The notes: generated by a model not told the origin, from the letters alone. A stretch of DNA of 33,174 nt from Clostridiales bacterium (GCA_027365485.1 DAHXNH010000104.1:1-33174), one strand, 5' to 3'; counted from the stretch's first letter, positions 8,236 through 16,767 are shown. Program-made: numbers and translations.

Positions 8236-9168
8236 TTATCTCTTTACTTGGTAAGCGCCGAGGCTCTCCCAAACCCAGCTTAAAAACCACTGGCTATCCA
8301 CGTCAACGGCCACGTCCACTAAGGGTCGGCGCTCGCCGTGCAAGACCTCGACGACCGTACCACGGAGTTCACCTTCCCGAACGATCTGAAGTGGCACTTG
8401 CTTCCAAGTAAACTTCTCAGGATGCGCGGTTGCCGCGACCGCCACCACATCATGGAGATAGATTTGGTCAGAGGCCTCCCCTAGGCGAACAATCGCTTCG
8501 GCGTAATATCCCAACAGGCCAGCCAACACAGCGCCTACCGTACCCATTTCGCCTAATTTTGCTAAATCTTGAATCGGTAGTCCCGGCCGCATGGTCACAT
8601 CCAACCCCACCATGCGCACCGGCCACCCTGAGCCCAGCACGAAGTCGGCAGCATCCGGGTCGGCGTAAAAGTTAAACTCGGCGGTGTCGGTCACGTTCCC
8701 GCCACAAAGTGATCCCCCCATCACGGTGATGGTTCGCACTCGCGCTCGATAGCGATCGTCGTCATAGGCGGCTAAAAACCTAGCCACGTTGGTCAAAGGC
8801 CCCGTGGCCACCCAGTCGACAGGCTGGTCTTCATTGCGCAAACACTCTGCCATCCACTGCCAAGCAGGCAGGTCCGATGCGGCTTGCAGGCCCTCTTCGG
8901 CTAAGGGATATCCATCGAGTCCACTCCGACCATGAACGTGCTCAGCATACGTAGGCACTGCCAAAAACAGCGGACGTCGAGCCCCTGGAACCACTGGCAC
9001 CTCAGGCCGCCCAAACACCTTCAACAGGCGTCCAGCATTTCGAAACGTCTTCTCGCCATCCACGTTGCCCGCCACCGTCGTAATCCCAGCCACATCGCCG
9101 CGGTTTAAAGCCACAGCCAAGGCTACCGCATCATCAATTCCCGGGTCCATATCCAGATACCACCGCAT
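8236..9168 (-). CDS. Nucleoside hydrolase (inosine-uridine preferring family)
   Basis: 310 aa, typical for the family. It hydrolyses the N-glycosidic bond of ribonucleosides to a free base plus ribose. The calcium/ribose-binding motif DMDPGIDDA stands at residues 6-14, NFYADPDAADFV in the middle and the YLHDVVAVA active-site His segment near 240. The ATG is 3 nt past the ribokinase stop, so the two are translationally linked: the hydrolase releases ribose and the kinase phosphorylates it. Base preference (purine, pyrimidine or both) cannot be read from the sequence. Confidence 0.93.
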   Translation of the reverse strand: MRWYLDMDPGIDDAVALAVALNRGDVAGITTVAGNVDGEKTFRNAGRLLKVFGRPEVPVVPGARRPLFLAVPTYAEHVHGRSGLDGYPLAEEGLQAASDLPAWQWMAECLRNEDQPVDWVATGPLTNVARFLAAYDDDRYRARVRTITVMGGSLCGGNVTDTAEFNFYADPDAADFVLGSGWPVRMVGLDVTMRPGLPIQDLAKLGEMGTVGAVLAGLLGYYAEAIVRLGEASDQIYLHDVVAVAATAHPEKFTWKQVPLQIVREGELRGTVVEVLHGERRPLVDVAVDVDSQWFLSWVWESLGAYQVKR

Positions 9169-9171
9169 ATC

Positions 9172-10107
9172 TCATCGCTCCTTCTCTTTTTGTCCTTGTT
9201 GGTAGGCGTATTGGCGCACACTTTCCCAATGGGGAAAGGATGGTTGCGCTCCGGATTGGGTGGTGGACAGCCCGGCGGCCAAATTCGCCCAAAAAACAGC
9301 ATCTGCCAGTGGGTCCCCACGGTCTAGGCGGGCCGCCAAGGCGCCGGCAAAGACGTCGCCGGCGCCTACCGTATCGACGACACTCACCGAAACTGCAGGA
9401 AGGTAAAATACCCCATGCGGCGTGGCCCAGACCACCCCTTCGCCTCCCAACTTCACAATGCCCGCGCCCGCGCCTCTATCCATCAGGTGACGAGCGGCCG
9501 CCTTGGCGGCACGAACATCCGTGACTGGCTCCTTCAAGATCGCTTCCGCTTCGCCCTGATTCGGAATCACGATGTCGGAAGACCACAGTCCTCGAGGCGG
9601 ATCAACCAGAGCTGGCGCCGGATCCCAGATCACCTTAGCTCCATGTTGATGCGCGATCCAGCGGGCTCGGTCCGAAGTCGCCAGGGGAATCTCATTTTGT
9701 ATGACTAACCAGTCGTCCGCTTTAACCAGTCGATCCAAATGGGTCAGCGCAGTTTCTTGGGTCGCTCGATTGGCCCCATCTGCCACCGTAATCGCATTTT
9801 GTCCATCCTGATCCACCCCAATCATAGCCAACCCTGTGACTAAATCCGGATGACTGTCAAGATAGGTAAGATCCACGCCCTCTTGACGCAAGAGGGCGCT
9901 GGCCTGGCGGGAAAACGCATCTTTCCCGACCGTACCCAAGAATGTCGTCGAGGCCCCCATGCGACGAGCCGCCAAGGCTTGATTGGCGCCTTTGCCCCCC
10001 GGACTAATCGCTAAGTGATGGGCCAACCGCGTCTCGCCCGGTCCAGGAATCCGATCGATCTGGGCAATTAAGTCTAGGTTGATGCTACCGACCACGATAA
10101 CCGCCAT
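9172..10107 (-). CDS. rbsK: Ribokinase
   Basis: 311 aa from the ATG at 10107, chosen because GGAGGAG lies 7-8 nt upstream and MAVIVVGSINLDL is the normal ribokinase start; a longer frame to 10149 adds only 14 unrelated residues. PfkB-family motifs are clear: GGKGANQALAARRMG near 40 and the C-terminal anion-hole/catalytic DTVGAGDVFAGALAARL. The product phosphorylates ribose to ribose-5-phosphate in the cytoplasm. It is the first gene of an operon with nucleoside hydrolase, so its substrate is probably ribose from nucleosides rather than imported ribose. It diverges from the serine hydrolase gene across 87 bp. Confidence 0.93.
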   Translation of the reverse strand: MAVIVVGSINLDLIAQIDRIPGPGETRLAHHLAISPGGKGANQALAARRMGASTTFLGTVGKDAFSRQASALLRQEGVDLTYLDSHPDLVTGLAMIGVDQDGQNAITVADGANRATQETALTHLDRLVKADDWLVIQNEIPLATSDRARWIAHQHGAKVIWDPAPALVDPPRGLWSSDIVIPNQGEAEAILKEPVTDVRAAKAAARHLMDRGAGAGIVKLGGEGVVWATPHGVFYLPAVSVSVVDTVGAGDVFAGALAARLDRGDPLADAVFWANLAAGLSTTQSGAQPSFPHWESVRQYAYQQGQKEKER

Positions 10108-10194
10108 TTGATTTCTCCTCCACTCGCTGTCAGGCGATTCGTTTCCCACACCACGTGCTATGATACCGATATATCGTTCGCAAGGAGGGGTCTC

Positions 10195-11001
10195 GTGACC
10201 TTAGAAACTCTATTGGAAAAGGCTCCTGGCCGTTATGGCATCTACGCTAAAGAACTCGAAAGCGGTGCCATTCTCGCCTATCATCCCCACGACATTTTCC
10301 CCTCGGCCAGCACCATCAAAGTTCCGATTATGGCAGAAGTCTATCGCCGCGTGGAAGAGGAGCATGCTTGTTTAGACGACTTGGTCGTCATGCACCGAGA
10401 GGACCAAGTTGGGGGTTCAGGTGTGCTCCAAGACCTCACCCCCGGTTCCAAGTTTTGCATTCGCGATTTAACCACGCTCATGATTACCGTTTCCGACAAC
10501 ACCGCGACCAACCTCCTCATCGATTATCTCGGGCCCGACGCGATTAATCAAATGATCGCGCGTTTAGGCATGAAAAATACCGAGTTGGTGCGTCGCTTGC
10601 AGCGACTTCCGGCCGATCGGCCCGACACCTATAACCACACCACGGCGTTTGATCTTAGTTTGGTGATGGAGAAACTCGCCTGTGGACAATGTGTCTCGCA
10701 GTTGGCTTCTCAGCACATGGTCGAACTCTTGCGACGATGTCAAGGCCCGGTCAGTATCATCGACAAGACTCGGTCGGGGCACTATATCGGAGAGCCGGGA
10801 GCGATTACGGTCGCCCATAAAACGGGCTCGTTAGATCAGGCCCGACACGACACCGGTATCGTCTACCGCTCCGATGGACGGGTCTATGTCGCTACCATCC
10901 TCAGCGATGGAGCCCCTTTTGACCAACTAGCCAAAGTGATGGAACAATTAGCACGATATCTACCACGCTGGTTGCGAAGCGTTCCTCTCCAATCATCATA
11001 A
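10195..11001 (+). CDS. Class A beta-lactamase-like serine hydrolase
   Basis: 268 aa from GTG 10195, which follows AAGGAGG at ideal spacing. All three penicillin-interacting elements are present: S39-T-I-K42, S100-D-N102 and K209-T-G211. The omega-loop Glu that deacylates in true class A beta-lactamases (Glu166 region, ExxLN) is not visible; that stretch reads TELVRRLQRLPADRPDTY. No signal peptide is evident, so the protein appears cytoplasmic. It therefore fits the beta-lactamase2-type serine hydrolases of unknown substrate better than a resistance enzyme. It diverges from rbsK, with -10-like TATGAT at 10159-10164 and no good -35. A terminator follows immediately. Confidence 0.85.
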   Translation: MTLETLLEKAPGRYGIYAKELESGAILAYHPHDIFPSASTIKVPIMAEVYRRVEEEHACLDDLVVMHREDQVGGSGVLQDLTPGSKFCIRDLTTLMITVSDNTATNLLIDYLGPDAINQMIARLGMKNTELVRRLQRLPADRPDTYNHTTAFDLSLVMEKLACGQCVSQLASQHMVELLRRCQGPVSIIDKTRSGHYIGEPGAITVAHKTGSLDQARHDTGIVYRSDGRVYVATILSDGAPFDQLAKVMEQLARYLPRWLRSVPLQSS

Positions 11002-11002
11002 A

Positions 11003-11040
11003 ACCCAGGGAACTCGCGACCAGTCGCGGGTTCCCTGGGT
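11003..11040 (+). terminator. Terminator hairpin after the serine hydrolase
   Basis: An 18-bp stem (11003-11020 with 11023-11040; arms start ACCCAGGGAAC) with one G-T wobble and a 2-nt loop, 1 bp past the stop codon. The plus strand continues CGTCTTGATCTTG, a weak T-tract; the minus strand continues TTTTATG, so it may also stop transcription from the right. Confidence 0.7.
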
Positions 11041-11070
11041 CGTCTTGATCTTGCCTGCTAGTCCTCCGCT

Positions 11071-11103
11071 CCACCAGCGCTGCATGCATTGGAGCGCTGG
11101 TGG
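11071..11103. repeat. Perfect 11-bp inverted repeat
   Basis: CCACCAGCGCT (11071-11081) and AGCGCTGGTGG (11093-11103) flank an 11-nt spacer GCATGCATTGG. It follows the terminator by 30 bp. No T-run. Function unknown; the remainder of 11104-11394 shows no supportable gene. Confidence 0.65.
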
Positions 11104-11394
11104 CCTGACGCAATGATCCCGATCGTCCGCGCTCGACCAGAATCCGATTGCCCCAACCGTTCTCAACTGCATCGAATTGCCAGATTTTGGCGTGAATCAC
11201 AACCAAGAGGCGTCGAAGCGCTTTCCCATTTTGGCTTCAAAGCACTGCCTCGTCCGCATCTCCATTCAGCCAACATTTCTAATTAAGCCAATTTTCCATC
11301 GACAGAAACGGAGCGATGGTCCATAATCTATACCAAGGCCTTCGACGACCTTATTCTCCATGCGCGATGCCATAACCCACCAACAGACAAAATT

Positions 11395-11420
11395 GGGTTG
11401 GGGTTGGGGTCGGGAGGGGG
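11395..11420 (+). other. Putative G-quadruplex motif
   Basis: Five runs of three or more G separated by 1-2 nt: GGG-TT-GGGG-TT-GGGG-TC-GGG-A-GGGGG. This fits the G4 consensus with very short loops, which favours a stable fold. It lies downstream of the Spo0E-like gene (whose transcript would be C-rich here). Formation is inferred from sequence only. Confidence 0.6.
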
Positions 11421-11607
11421 CGAGATCAGGTCGCGTCCGGGTAAGAACCCCTACCCGCAACCAACAGGCTGAACTTACCGAATCTTCTTTAAAGCCTAGG
11501 CAACGAGGACTGGTGCCAGAGCTTGCCCTGGTTCAGTGGCGTAAAAAAGCCAAGGCCGTCCTATCTGTGAAGGATGGTCTTCCGTGGCTCCGCCCAAAAA
11601 CACTGGC

Positions 11608-11865
11608 TTAATCCTTTGATTCTGAATCCTCGGTCCCTGCCGCTAAGTGTTCTTGGATGCAGACGATAAGAAGATCCAGCGCCCTCGATAGGATAACGAC
11701 TCGAGCCTCGGTCGGTGCCAACCCTTGGCTTACCAAGGCTTCCAATTGAGTTTTCTTTTCCGACAATTCGGTTCGCAATTGAGTCAGTCGCAGTGGGTCC
11801 ATGGTTGGATATTTTGCCAAAAACGCCTTCGTCTGTCTACCATCTAGCCCAATAGCATGTGACAT
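11608..11865 (-). CDS. Spo0E-like sporulation phosphatase
   Basis: 85 aa. The core LTQLRTELSEKKTQLEALV plus ...EARVVILSRALDLLIV matches the two-helix Spo0E layout, in which an S-x-x-L-D motif on the second helix contacts Spo0A~P; here it reads S60-R-A-L-D64 (canonical SQELD). Known members dephosphorylate Spo0A~P and delay sporulation. The protein is a little longer than usual, with an N-terminal extension (1-21) and an acidic tail (TEDSESKD). The SD before ATG 11865 is weak (GGACGGA). It diverges from the XRE-TPR regulator gene across 78 bp. Assignment rests on pattern, not a search. Confidence 0.65.
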   Translation of the reverse strand: MSHAIGLDGRQTKAFLAKYPTMDPLRLTQLRTELSEKKTQLEALVSQGLAPTEARVVILSRALDLLIVCIQEHLAAGTEDSESKD

Positions 11866-11943
11866 TCCGTCCGTAGCAGAGGATTTTAAGCAAGGCCCCT
11901 CGAATTGATGACAGTCGAGGATTAGCCTCTAATCGTTAGAAGG
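11866..11943. promoter_or_regulatory. Divergent control region with inverted repeats
   Basis: CCTCGA (11898-11903) and TCGAGG (11915-11920) form an inverted repeat, followed at once by ATTAG-CCT-CTAAT (11921-11933). A possible minus-strand promoter for the Spo0E-like gene (TCATCA at 11906-11911, 17 bp, TAAAAT at 11883-11888) has its -35 inside the first repeat. These are candidate operators for the neighbouring XRE regulator. Confidence 0.45.
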
Positions 11944-13161
11944 GTGGCAGAAGCAAAAATGGAACCCTTAGAACGACAAAAGCTCGCCGATTCGATTCGC
12001 GAACGACGTCTTAAACAAGGGCTAAGACAAATCGATTTGGTCGTGGCCGGCCAGGTGGCACGAAGCACCATCAGCGCGTTGGAACGCGGTCAAATCGAAA
12101 ACCCTTCAGAACACTTGATAGATAGGGTCGCCTCGATGCTTTCGGTCCGGCGCCAGGATTTATTAATGTGGCCTAAGGCCGAAGCCTCCGTGCTCGACGA
12201 CCTCAAGCTCGCGCGTGCGTCGCGGCAGCGATCTCCCCATGTCGCGTTACGGAGGGCTCAACGGGCTCTGATTCGAGCCCGTCGCCTCCAACTCAGCGAC
12301 GTTGAGCGATCAGCCGCAGAGCTGTTGGCGGAATTGCATAGTCAACTAGGCCACCCGGTTGCCGCCACGACCTATGCCGGCTGGGCAGTGGCTCATCCGA
12401 ACCGCTTTAGCCCCGTCGAACACGAGGCCGTGATCGTGTTCGGCGAACGTCTGCGAAATATCGGAGAATTGTCGGCGGCCATTGCCCTCTATCGTCAATT
12501 TCTGGCAGGGATTTCTCGTAATAGTTCGCGATCAGCGAAGGTGTTTTTACGCTTGGGACAAACCTATGCGGACGCACATCAATATCCCAAAGCAATGCGA
12601 ATCTTTCAGCGCGCCTATCGCGACGCGTTGGTTCTCGGCGATGCCAATCTTTCTGGGTGGGCATTGATCGGTCTCTCTTTAGCGCTGGGCTTTTCGGGGA
12701 GGCACCAGCAAGCCGAAGACGCGCGCGTTCGGGCCGCCATCCTCGCGCAAACCTATCATTGGACTGATATGCAATACGCGGCTCGCCGCGCCGAAGAACA
12801 AGTAGCAGTCTTATCCAGTCCCTCTTTGGACGCCGCTCGACACCGTTGGCAACAATCAACGCGCGTCATCGAAGAGTTGGCGGGCGCAATTGACGACCAA
12901 CTTCAGTTGCTTTACAGTTGGGTTTTCTACGCGTCCAACCACCAAGCGTGGGCTGAGGTCATTCAGGCCACTGGCTCCGGGCTCGCCCTCATCAGGCGGG
13001 CGGATCATGGAGCGGCCGATCAGCAGATGAAAGGGACCTTCCTCCGGGCCCGTTCCCGGGCCAAGCAGCAATCCGGCGAGTCTTGGCAAGATGACAGAGA
13101 ATGGGCGGAAGATTTACTGTGCAGGGGACAGAGGTCAAAGTCCTCAAGCCCGAAAGGGTGA
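11944..13161 (+). CDS. XRE-family regulator with TPR domain
   Basis: 405 aa. An N-terminal helix-turn-helix (about 13-68: LADSIRERRLKQGLRQIDLV, then STISALERGQIENPS) is followed by about 300 residues of helical repeats with TPR features (FLRLGQTYADAHQYPKAMRIF; GWALIGLSLALGFSGRHQQAEDA). This is the layout of Firmicutes HTH-TPR regulators, some of which (PlcR, NprR, Rgg types) sense short peptides. No peptide gene was found beside it. The start is GTG 11944 or ATG 11959; an AGAAGG just upstream of the GTG fits the latter loosely. It faces away from a Spo0E-like gene and probably controls it or itself. Downstream it converges on an unassigned gene. Confidence 0.85.
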   Translation: MAEAKMEPLERQKLADSIRERRLKQGLRQIDLVVAGQVARSTISALERGQIENPSEHLIDRVASMLSVRRQDLLMWPKAEASVLDDLKLARASRQRSPHVALRRAQRALIRARRLQLSDVERSAAELLAELHSQLGHPVAATTYAGWAVAHPNRFSPVEHEAVIVFGERLRNIGELSAAIALYRQFLAGISRNSSRSAKVFLRLGQTYADAHQYPKAMRIFQRAYRDALVLGDANLSGWALIGLSLALGFSGRHQQAEDARVRAAILAQTYHWTDMQYAARRAEEQVAVLSSPSLDAARHRWQQSTRVIEELAGAIDDQLQLLYSWVFYASNHQAWAEVIQATGSGLALIRRADHGAADQQMKGTFLRARSRAKQQSGESWQDDREWAEDLLCRGQRSKSSSPKG

Positions 13162-13207
13162 ATCAAAGGACCGATACCCACTTCGCACATCCGAAACCAG
13201 CCCGGCT

Positions 13208-13729
13208 TTAGAGTGATTTGCCGGTGATATAGGGCACATGCCCGCTGGGAGCCGCCATCAAGTCTGGACCTTCTGCCAGAAATAAGCAGAGGGACATCCG
13301 AGGATGGAGCATACTGGTCCAGACGGTCGAGCAACGCGGCGAGTCGGCAGGGTTATGGGTTCCAATCCACCACCACGCTGTCTCCGTAGAAATTAAGACC
13401 TGTCCGTCACGCTCGTAGCCGGGTCGCTGCAAGGGCACATTGAGCCATTTGGCGATGCGCTGCACTCGAATTTCCGTCTGCGAATCACAGCCATCATAGA
13501 TTCGCACCCCAGCTTGTTGAGCAGCCTTTAGATAGCTTGCCACGGCGATGCTCTGATGGGCAGGGCTCACTGCACAGTGCCAAAACCGCTTCGTCAATAA
13601 AGAGACCTGACCTGTCACCAAATTTTCCACCGCTCCGATTATCCTCGCCGCTTCCAAGCAGATTCGCCCGCCTTCACCCTCCAGCACTAAGCAGTTCGAT
13701 TCTCTGGATGTAGGAGCACTATACCCCAT
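13208..13729 (-). CDS. Hypothetical protein, weakly phospholipase D-like
   Basis: 173 aa from ATG 13729; the frame extends to 13834 but the extra 35 residues look non-coding. The middle has a pattern seen in PLD-fold nucleases: YLKAAQQAGVRIYDGCD, a short helix, then DGQVLISTETAWWWIGTHNP, which resembles the strand pair after the HxK motif and the usual I-G-(S/T)-x-N. The catalytic HxKxxxxD itself is not present. No signal peptide; no good SD. It may be an inactive or decaying PLD-like protein, or something else. It converges on the XRE-TPR gene, with 46 bp between stops. Confidence 0.4.
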   Translation of the reverse strand: MGYSAPTSRESNCLVLEGEGGRICLEAARIIGAVENLVTGQVSLLTKRFWHCAVSPAHQSIAVASYLKAAQQAGVRIYDGCDSQTEIRVQRIAKWLNVPLQRPGYERDGQVLISTETAWWWIGTHNPADSPRCSTVWTSMLHPRMSLCLFLAEGPDLMAAPSGHVPYITGKSL

Positions 13730-14008
13730 TTTCCAAGCGCTTGACCATCCCCTATTATGCCACAACTCGGAGCCAGGGGTCCTACGGCTACTGGATGCGA
13801 ATACCCTATGAAGGCCATGACCGACATCCCTCAATAGTCATCCGCGAGCCTTGAACGACGCAATGACAGCACTGAGTTTCAATTCGGTATCCATCCACCA
13901 TCGCCACCGCCATCAGCCTAGGTGCGTGCCATCCGAGGCGTGACCAGCTTCAATCTCAAGCCCGGCCGCATGGTCCACCGCCGAGAGCCCGCCCCGAAGC
14001 CACCTAAC

Positions 14009-14929
14009 CTATTCCTCCACCGGAGGTTTTCGAAAGCCTTCGCCCACCACCTCGTGGACATTGCCTACGACCACAAAGGCATCCGGATCGATGCCATAGA
14101 TTAATGATTTCAGCCGCGTCACCTCGGCCCGTCCGACAACGACAAACAGGATGTCGCGGGACTCACCCGTATAGGCCCCTTCCCCTCGGGTATGAGTAAC
14201 CCCCCGGCCCATCTCTTGCAAAATGCGATGGCTAAGTTCATCCGCGTGTTGGGTAATAATCGTAAAGGCTCGCGCATACTCGATGCCCTCTTGGACTAAA
14301 TCAATGGCTCGGCTAGAGATAAACAACGCAATCAACGAGTACATGGCATGGGTCGGGTTGAAGGCGACACCAAAACCGGCAATCACAAATACGTCCATAA
14401 ACAGCATGCCTTGACCCATACTGACGGGCAGCACATGGGTCAGGAACCGAGCCACGACGTCCGTGCCGCCCGTCGTCCCTTTGGAGCGAAACACCAAGCC
14501 TAAGCCGACCCCGGACAATACCCCCCCGTAGACCGTCGCCAACAGGATGTTGTGGGTAAACGGATGCCAATGCAAGAGAGCCACCCACAGGGACAACATG
14601 ACCGTCCCAAAGACGGTTCGCGTACTCACCCTGCCCCCCCACAAGCGATGCGACAGCCATAATAGAGGCAAGTTCAAGGCAATTAAGGTAAGCCACACCG
14701 GCACATGCAGCACATAAAGCAAGATGATGCCGAGACCGGAAACTCCACCGTCTGAGATTTGATTGGGGACATAAAAGGCATTGACCGCCGTTGCCGTCAT
14801 CGCGGTGCCAACGATGATGATGAGATAATCGATTGCATTCCTCTTAACCCATCTGCCCATTTTGCCCGTGGTCGCTCGCCGATTGTGGTCTACGGCTTTG
14901 ACCTTCCTCCTCCGCCCACCGATGCCCAT
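14009..14929 (-). CDS. YitT-family membrane protein (DUF161 + DUF2179)
   Basis: 306 aa. Five or so hydrophobic segments cover about 33-200 (YLIIIVGTAMTATAVNAFYV; NQISDGGVSGLGIILLYVL; further helices), with the typical GTTGGTDVVARF motif. A soluble C-terminal DUF2179 domain (about 220-300) reads AFTIITQHADELSHRIL ... ESRDILFVVVGRAEVTRLKSLI. Family members are integral membrane proteins of unproven transport function. The start is uncertain: ATG 14929 or ATG 14860 (residue 24); neither has a good SD. It follows the DUF2993 gene by 47 bp and is the last gene of the secA-prfB block. No clear terminator is seen downstream. Confidence 0.88.
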   Translation of the reverse strand: MGIGGRRRKVKAVDHNRRATTGKMGRWVKRNAIDYLIIIVGTAMTATAVNAFYVPNQISDGGVSGLGIILLYVLHVPVWLTLIALNLPLLWLSHRLWGGRVSTRTVFGTVMLSLWVALLHWHPFTHNILLATVYGGVLSGVGLGLVFRSKGTTGGTDVVARFLTHVLPVSMGQGMLFMDVFVIAGFGVAFNPTHAMYSLIALFISSRAIDLVQEGIEYARAFTIITQHADELSHRILQEMGRGVTHTRGEGAYTGESRDILFVVVGRAEVTRLKSLIYGIDPDAFVVVGNVHEVVGEGFRKPPVEE

Positions 14930-14976
14930 CTTTGGATCCGATCTCGTCTTCCCTCGACCACCACCAAATTGCCGAA

Positions 14977-15639
14977 CTAGCGATTCTGAAAGGACAAAGA
15001 CAGCCCGTTATGGGAGATCTGGAGCCTGGTCAATGCCAAGCGGACCGGCAGCTTGAGTTGAGACACTTTCAGTACGGTAATGGTCGCGGGCAAGGGCAAG
15101 TTGGCCTGATTCAACTCTTGAGGACGAAATGTGACGCTCCCCCCCTCATCCGCTATCGCCAACGGTCCCCGAACCGTCAAGTGAACACGCCGTCCATCCA
15201 ACGCTAAAACCCCAGCAATAGTCATTGCTCCAGGCTCTAAGCTTACCGTGCTGTGTTGCAAAATCGCACGCTCGTCTAACAGTCGCGCAATCTCCTGAGC
15301 CGAAATGTTCACTTGGCCTTTGAGATGGCCGACTCGGATGACCCGTACCGGCTGGCCGTGGTGCCCTAAGCCTATTTGCCCGTCTCGCCAATCGAGGCCA
15401 AACGATTTCACCACGACGCCGCTTAAGCTCGCATCGTGGCCTCGAATGACGACCCATTGAAATTTACCTGACGCCAGTTCCCAAAATGGAATCGCACTGA
15501 CTTCGACGGTCGGTCGGGGCCCTTTCAGCGCTTTGCCCAACCAATCCGCGGAGGCCCCTCCAATCCACCCCGGTACCAACCACTGCAATCCAAATACCAT
15601 CACCACGAACACAATCAACCAGCCCAACAGCCGGTTCAC
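14977..15639 (-). CDS. DUF2993 (LmeA-like) family protein
   Basis: 220 aa. An N-terminal hydrophobic segment (about 4-23) acts as signal or anchor, followed by a beta-rich region with the DUF2993 pattern: repeated amphipathic strands, WVVIRGHDASLSGVVVKSF, VNISAQEIARLLDE, LALDGRRVHLTVRGPL, and a C-terminal LALTRLQISHNGLSLSF. Mycobacterial members bind phospholipids in the envelope; the role in Firmicutes is unknown. The GTG start overlaps the prfB stop by 4 bp (GTGA), so the two are translationally coupled. Confidence 0.8.
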   Translation of the reverse strand: MNRLLGWLIVFVVMVFGLQWLVPGWIGGASADWLGKALKGPRPTVEVSAIPFWELASGKFQWVVIRGHDASLSGVVVKSFGLDWRDGQIGLGHHGQPVRVIRVGHLKGQVNISAQEIARLLDERAILQHSTVSLEPGAMTIAGVLALDGRRVHLTVRGPLAIADEGGSVTFRPQELNQANLPLPATITVLKVSQLKLPVRLALTRLQISHNGLSLSFQNR

Positions 15640-16767
15640 AAATCCTCAGAATCGAAGCTTAAACTGCCTCTGGCCTGAGCTTGCAGGTAAGACTCGATGA
15701 ACCCATCTAGGTCGCCATCCATGACCTGAGTAACGTTGCCTGTCTGATACCGGGTACGATGATCGCGGACGGTCGTATAGGGCTGAAAAACATACGACCG
15801 AATTTGCGAACCCCAACCGATATCTGCCTGCACGCCTCGCACCTCGGCCATTTTCGCTTCCCACTCCCGCTCCTTGAGCTCCGCCAACTTCCCCAATAGG
15901 AGCTTCATCGCCGTCTCACGATTCGACCGCTGAGAACGTTCCGACTGACAACTCACCACCACCCCCGAGGGCAGATGGGTAATGCGCACGGCAGAATCGG
16001 TCTTGTTAATGTGTTGACCGCCAGCCCCCGACGCCCGAAAGGTGTCCACTCGCAAGTCCTCCGGGCGAATGTCGATGGTCTCGTCCATTTCTAAATCCGG
16101 GATCACTTCCACCGAAGCAAACGAAGTATGCCGCCGACCGGACGCATCAAACGGTGAAATTCGCACCAGCCGATGAATCCCCCGCTCGGGACGCAAGAAG
16201 CCAAACACATTGGTGCCTTGCACCTCAATGCTCACACTCTTGAGCCCCGCCTCCTCGCCAGGCAGTTGGTCTAATATTCGGGTACTGAACCCTCGCCGTT
16301 CTGCCCAACGCAAGTACATGCGCAACAGCATTTCCACCCAATCTTGGGCCTCGGTTCCACCCGCCCCCGCATGCAAGGTCAAAATGGCATCTTCGCCATC
16401 ATAGGGGCCAGTTAAAATCAGCGTCAGTTCCAGTTGGCGTAATTCTGCCATCAGTTCGGACCCTTCTTTTAAGAGTCCACGGATCAATTCATCATCGGGG
16501 TCGGACCTCAAGAGATCCCACAAATCCGTCCATTCGTCCAAATGGTGCTTCAGTCGCGTATAATTGTCGAGCGGCCCCCGCAACACCCCTAACTGCTTGG
16601 TCATTCGCCGGGCCTGTTCAGGCCGTTCCCAAAAGTCGGGTTCGGCCATCGAGCTCTCTAACCGTGCCACTTCTTGTAAGCGCCGGTCGTGGTCAAAGAG
16701 ACCCCCTAACTCGATCAATGACCGTCTCCAGTTCTTGCCTTAACTCTTCAACCTCATCTTGTACCAT
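15636..16767 (-). CDS. prfB: Peptide chain release factor 2 (programmed +1 frameshift)
   Basis: RF2 releases the chain at UGA and UAA codons. The reading starts at ATG 16767 (AAGGGGA about 10 nt upstream) and gives 24 residues (MVQDEVEELRQELETVIDRV, then RGSL) to an in-frame TGA at 16695-16693. A +1 shift at CTT continues into DHDRRLQEVARLE and on to the stop at 15636, about 376 aa in all. The GGQ motif (ASGAGGQHINKTDSAVR) and the RF2 stop-codon region are intact. The gene lies 50 bp after secA and overlaps the DUF2993 gene by 4 bp. Autoregulation through RF2 level is established for this arrangement. Confidence 0.97.
16693..16707 (-). promoter_or_regulatory. RF2 programmed frameshift site
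   Basis: On the minus strand AGGGGG (16702-16707) acts as an internal SD three nucleotides before the slippery CTT (16698-16696), followed by TGA (16695-16693) and then C. This is the conserved RF2 recoding signal. When RF2 is scarce, the ribosome slips from CUU to UUU and reads GAC. Confidence 0.95.

Larger units (their letters stand above)
11041..11607. other. Gene-poor stretch
   Basis: 567 bp between the serine hydrolase and the Spo0E-like gene. It holds the inverted repeat at 11071-11103 and the G-run cluster at 11395-11420. Open frames of 64-83 codons exist on both strands but have no start signals or recognisable motifs. Confidence 0.5.

Noticed and set aside
10195-11001. Antibiotic-resistance beta-lactamase
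   Set aside because: No visible omega-loop Glu and no export signal; better described as a serine hydrolase.
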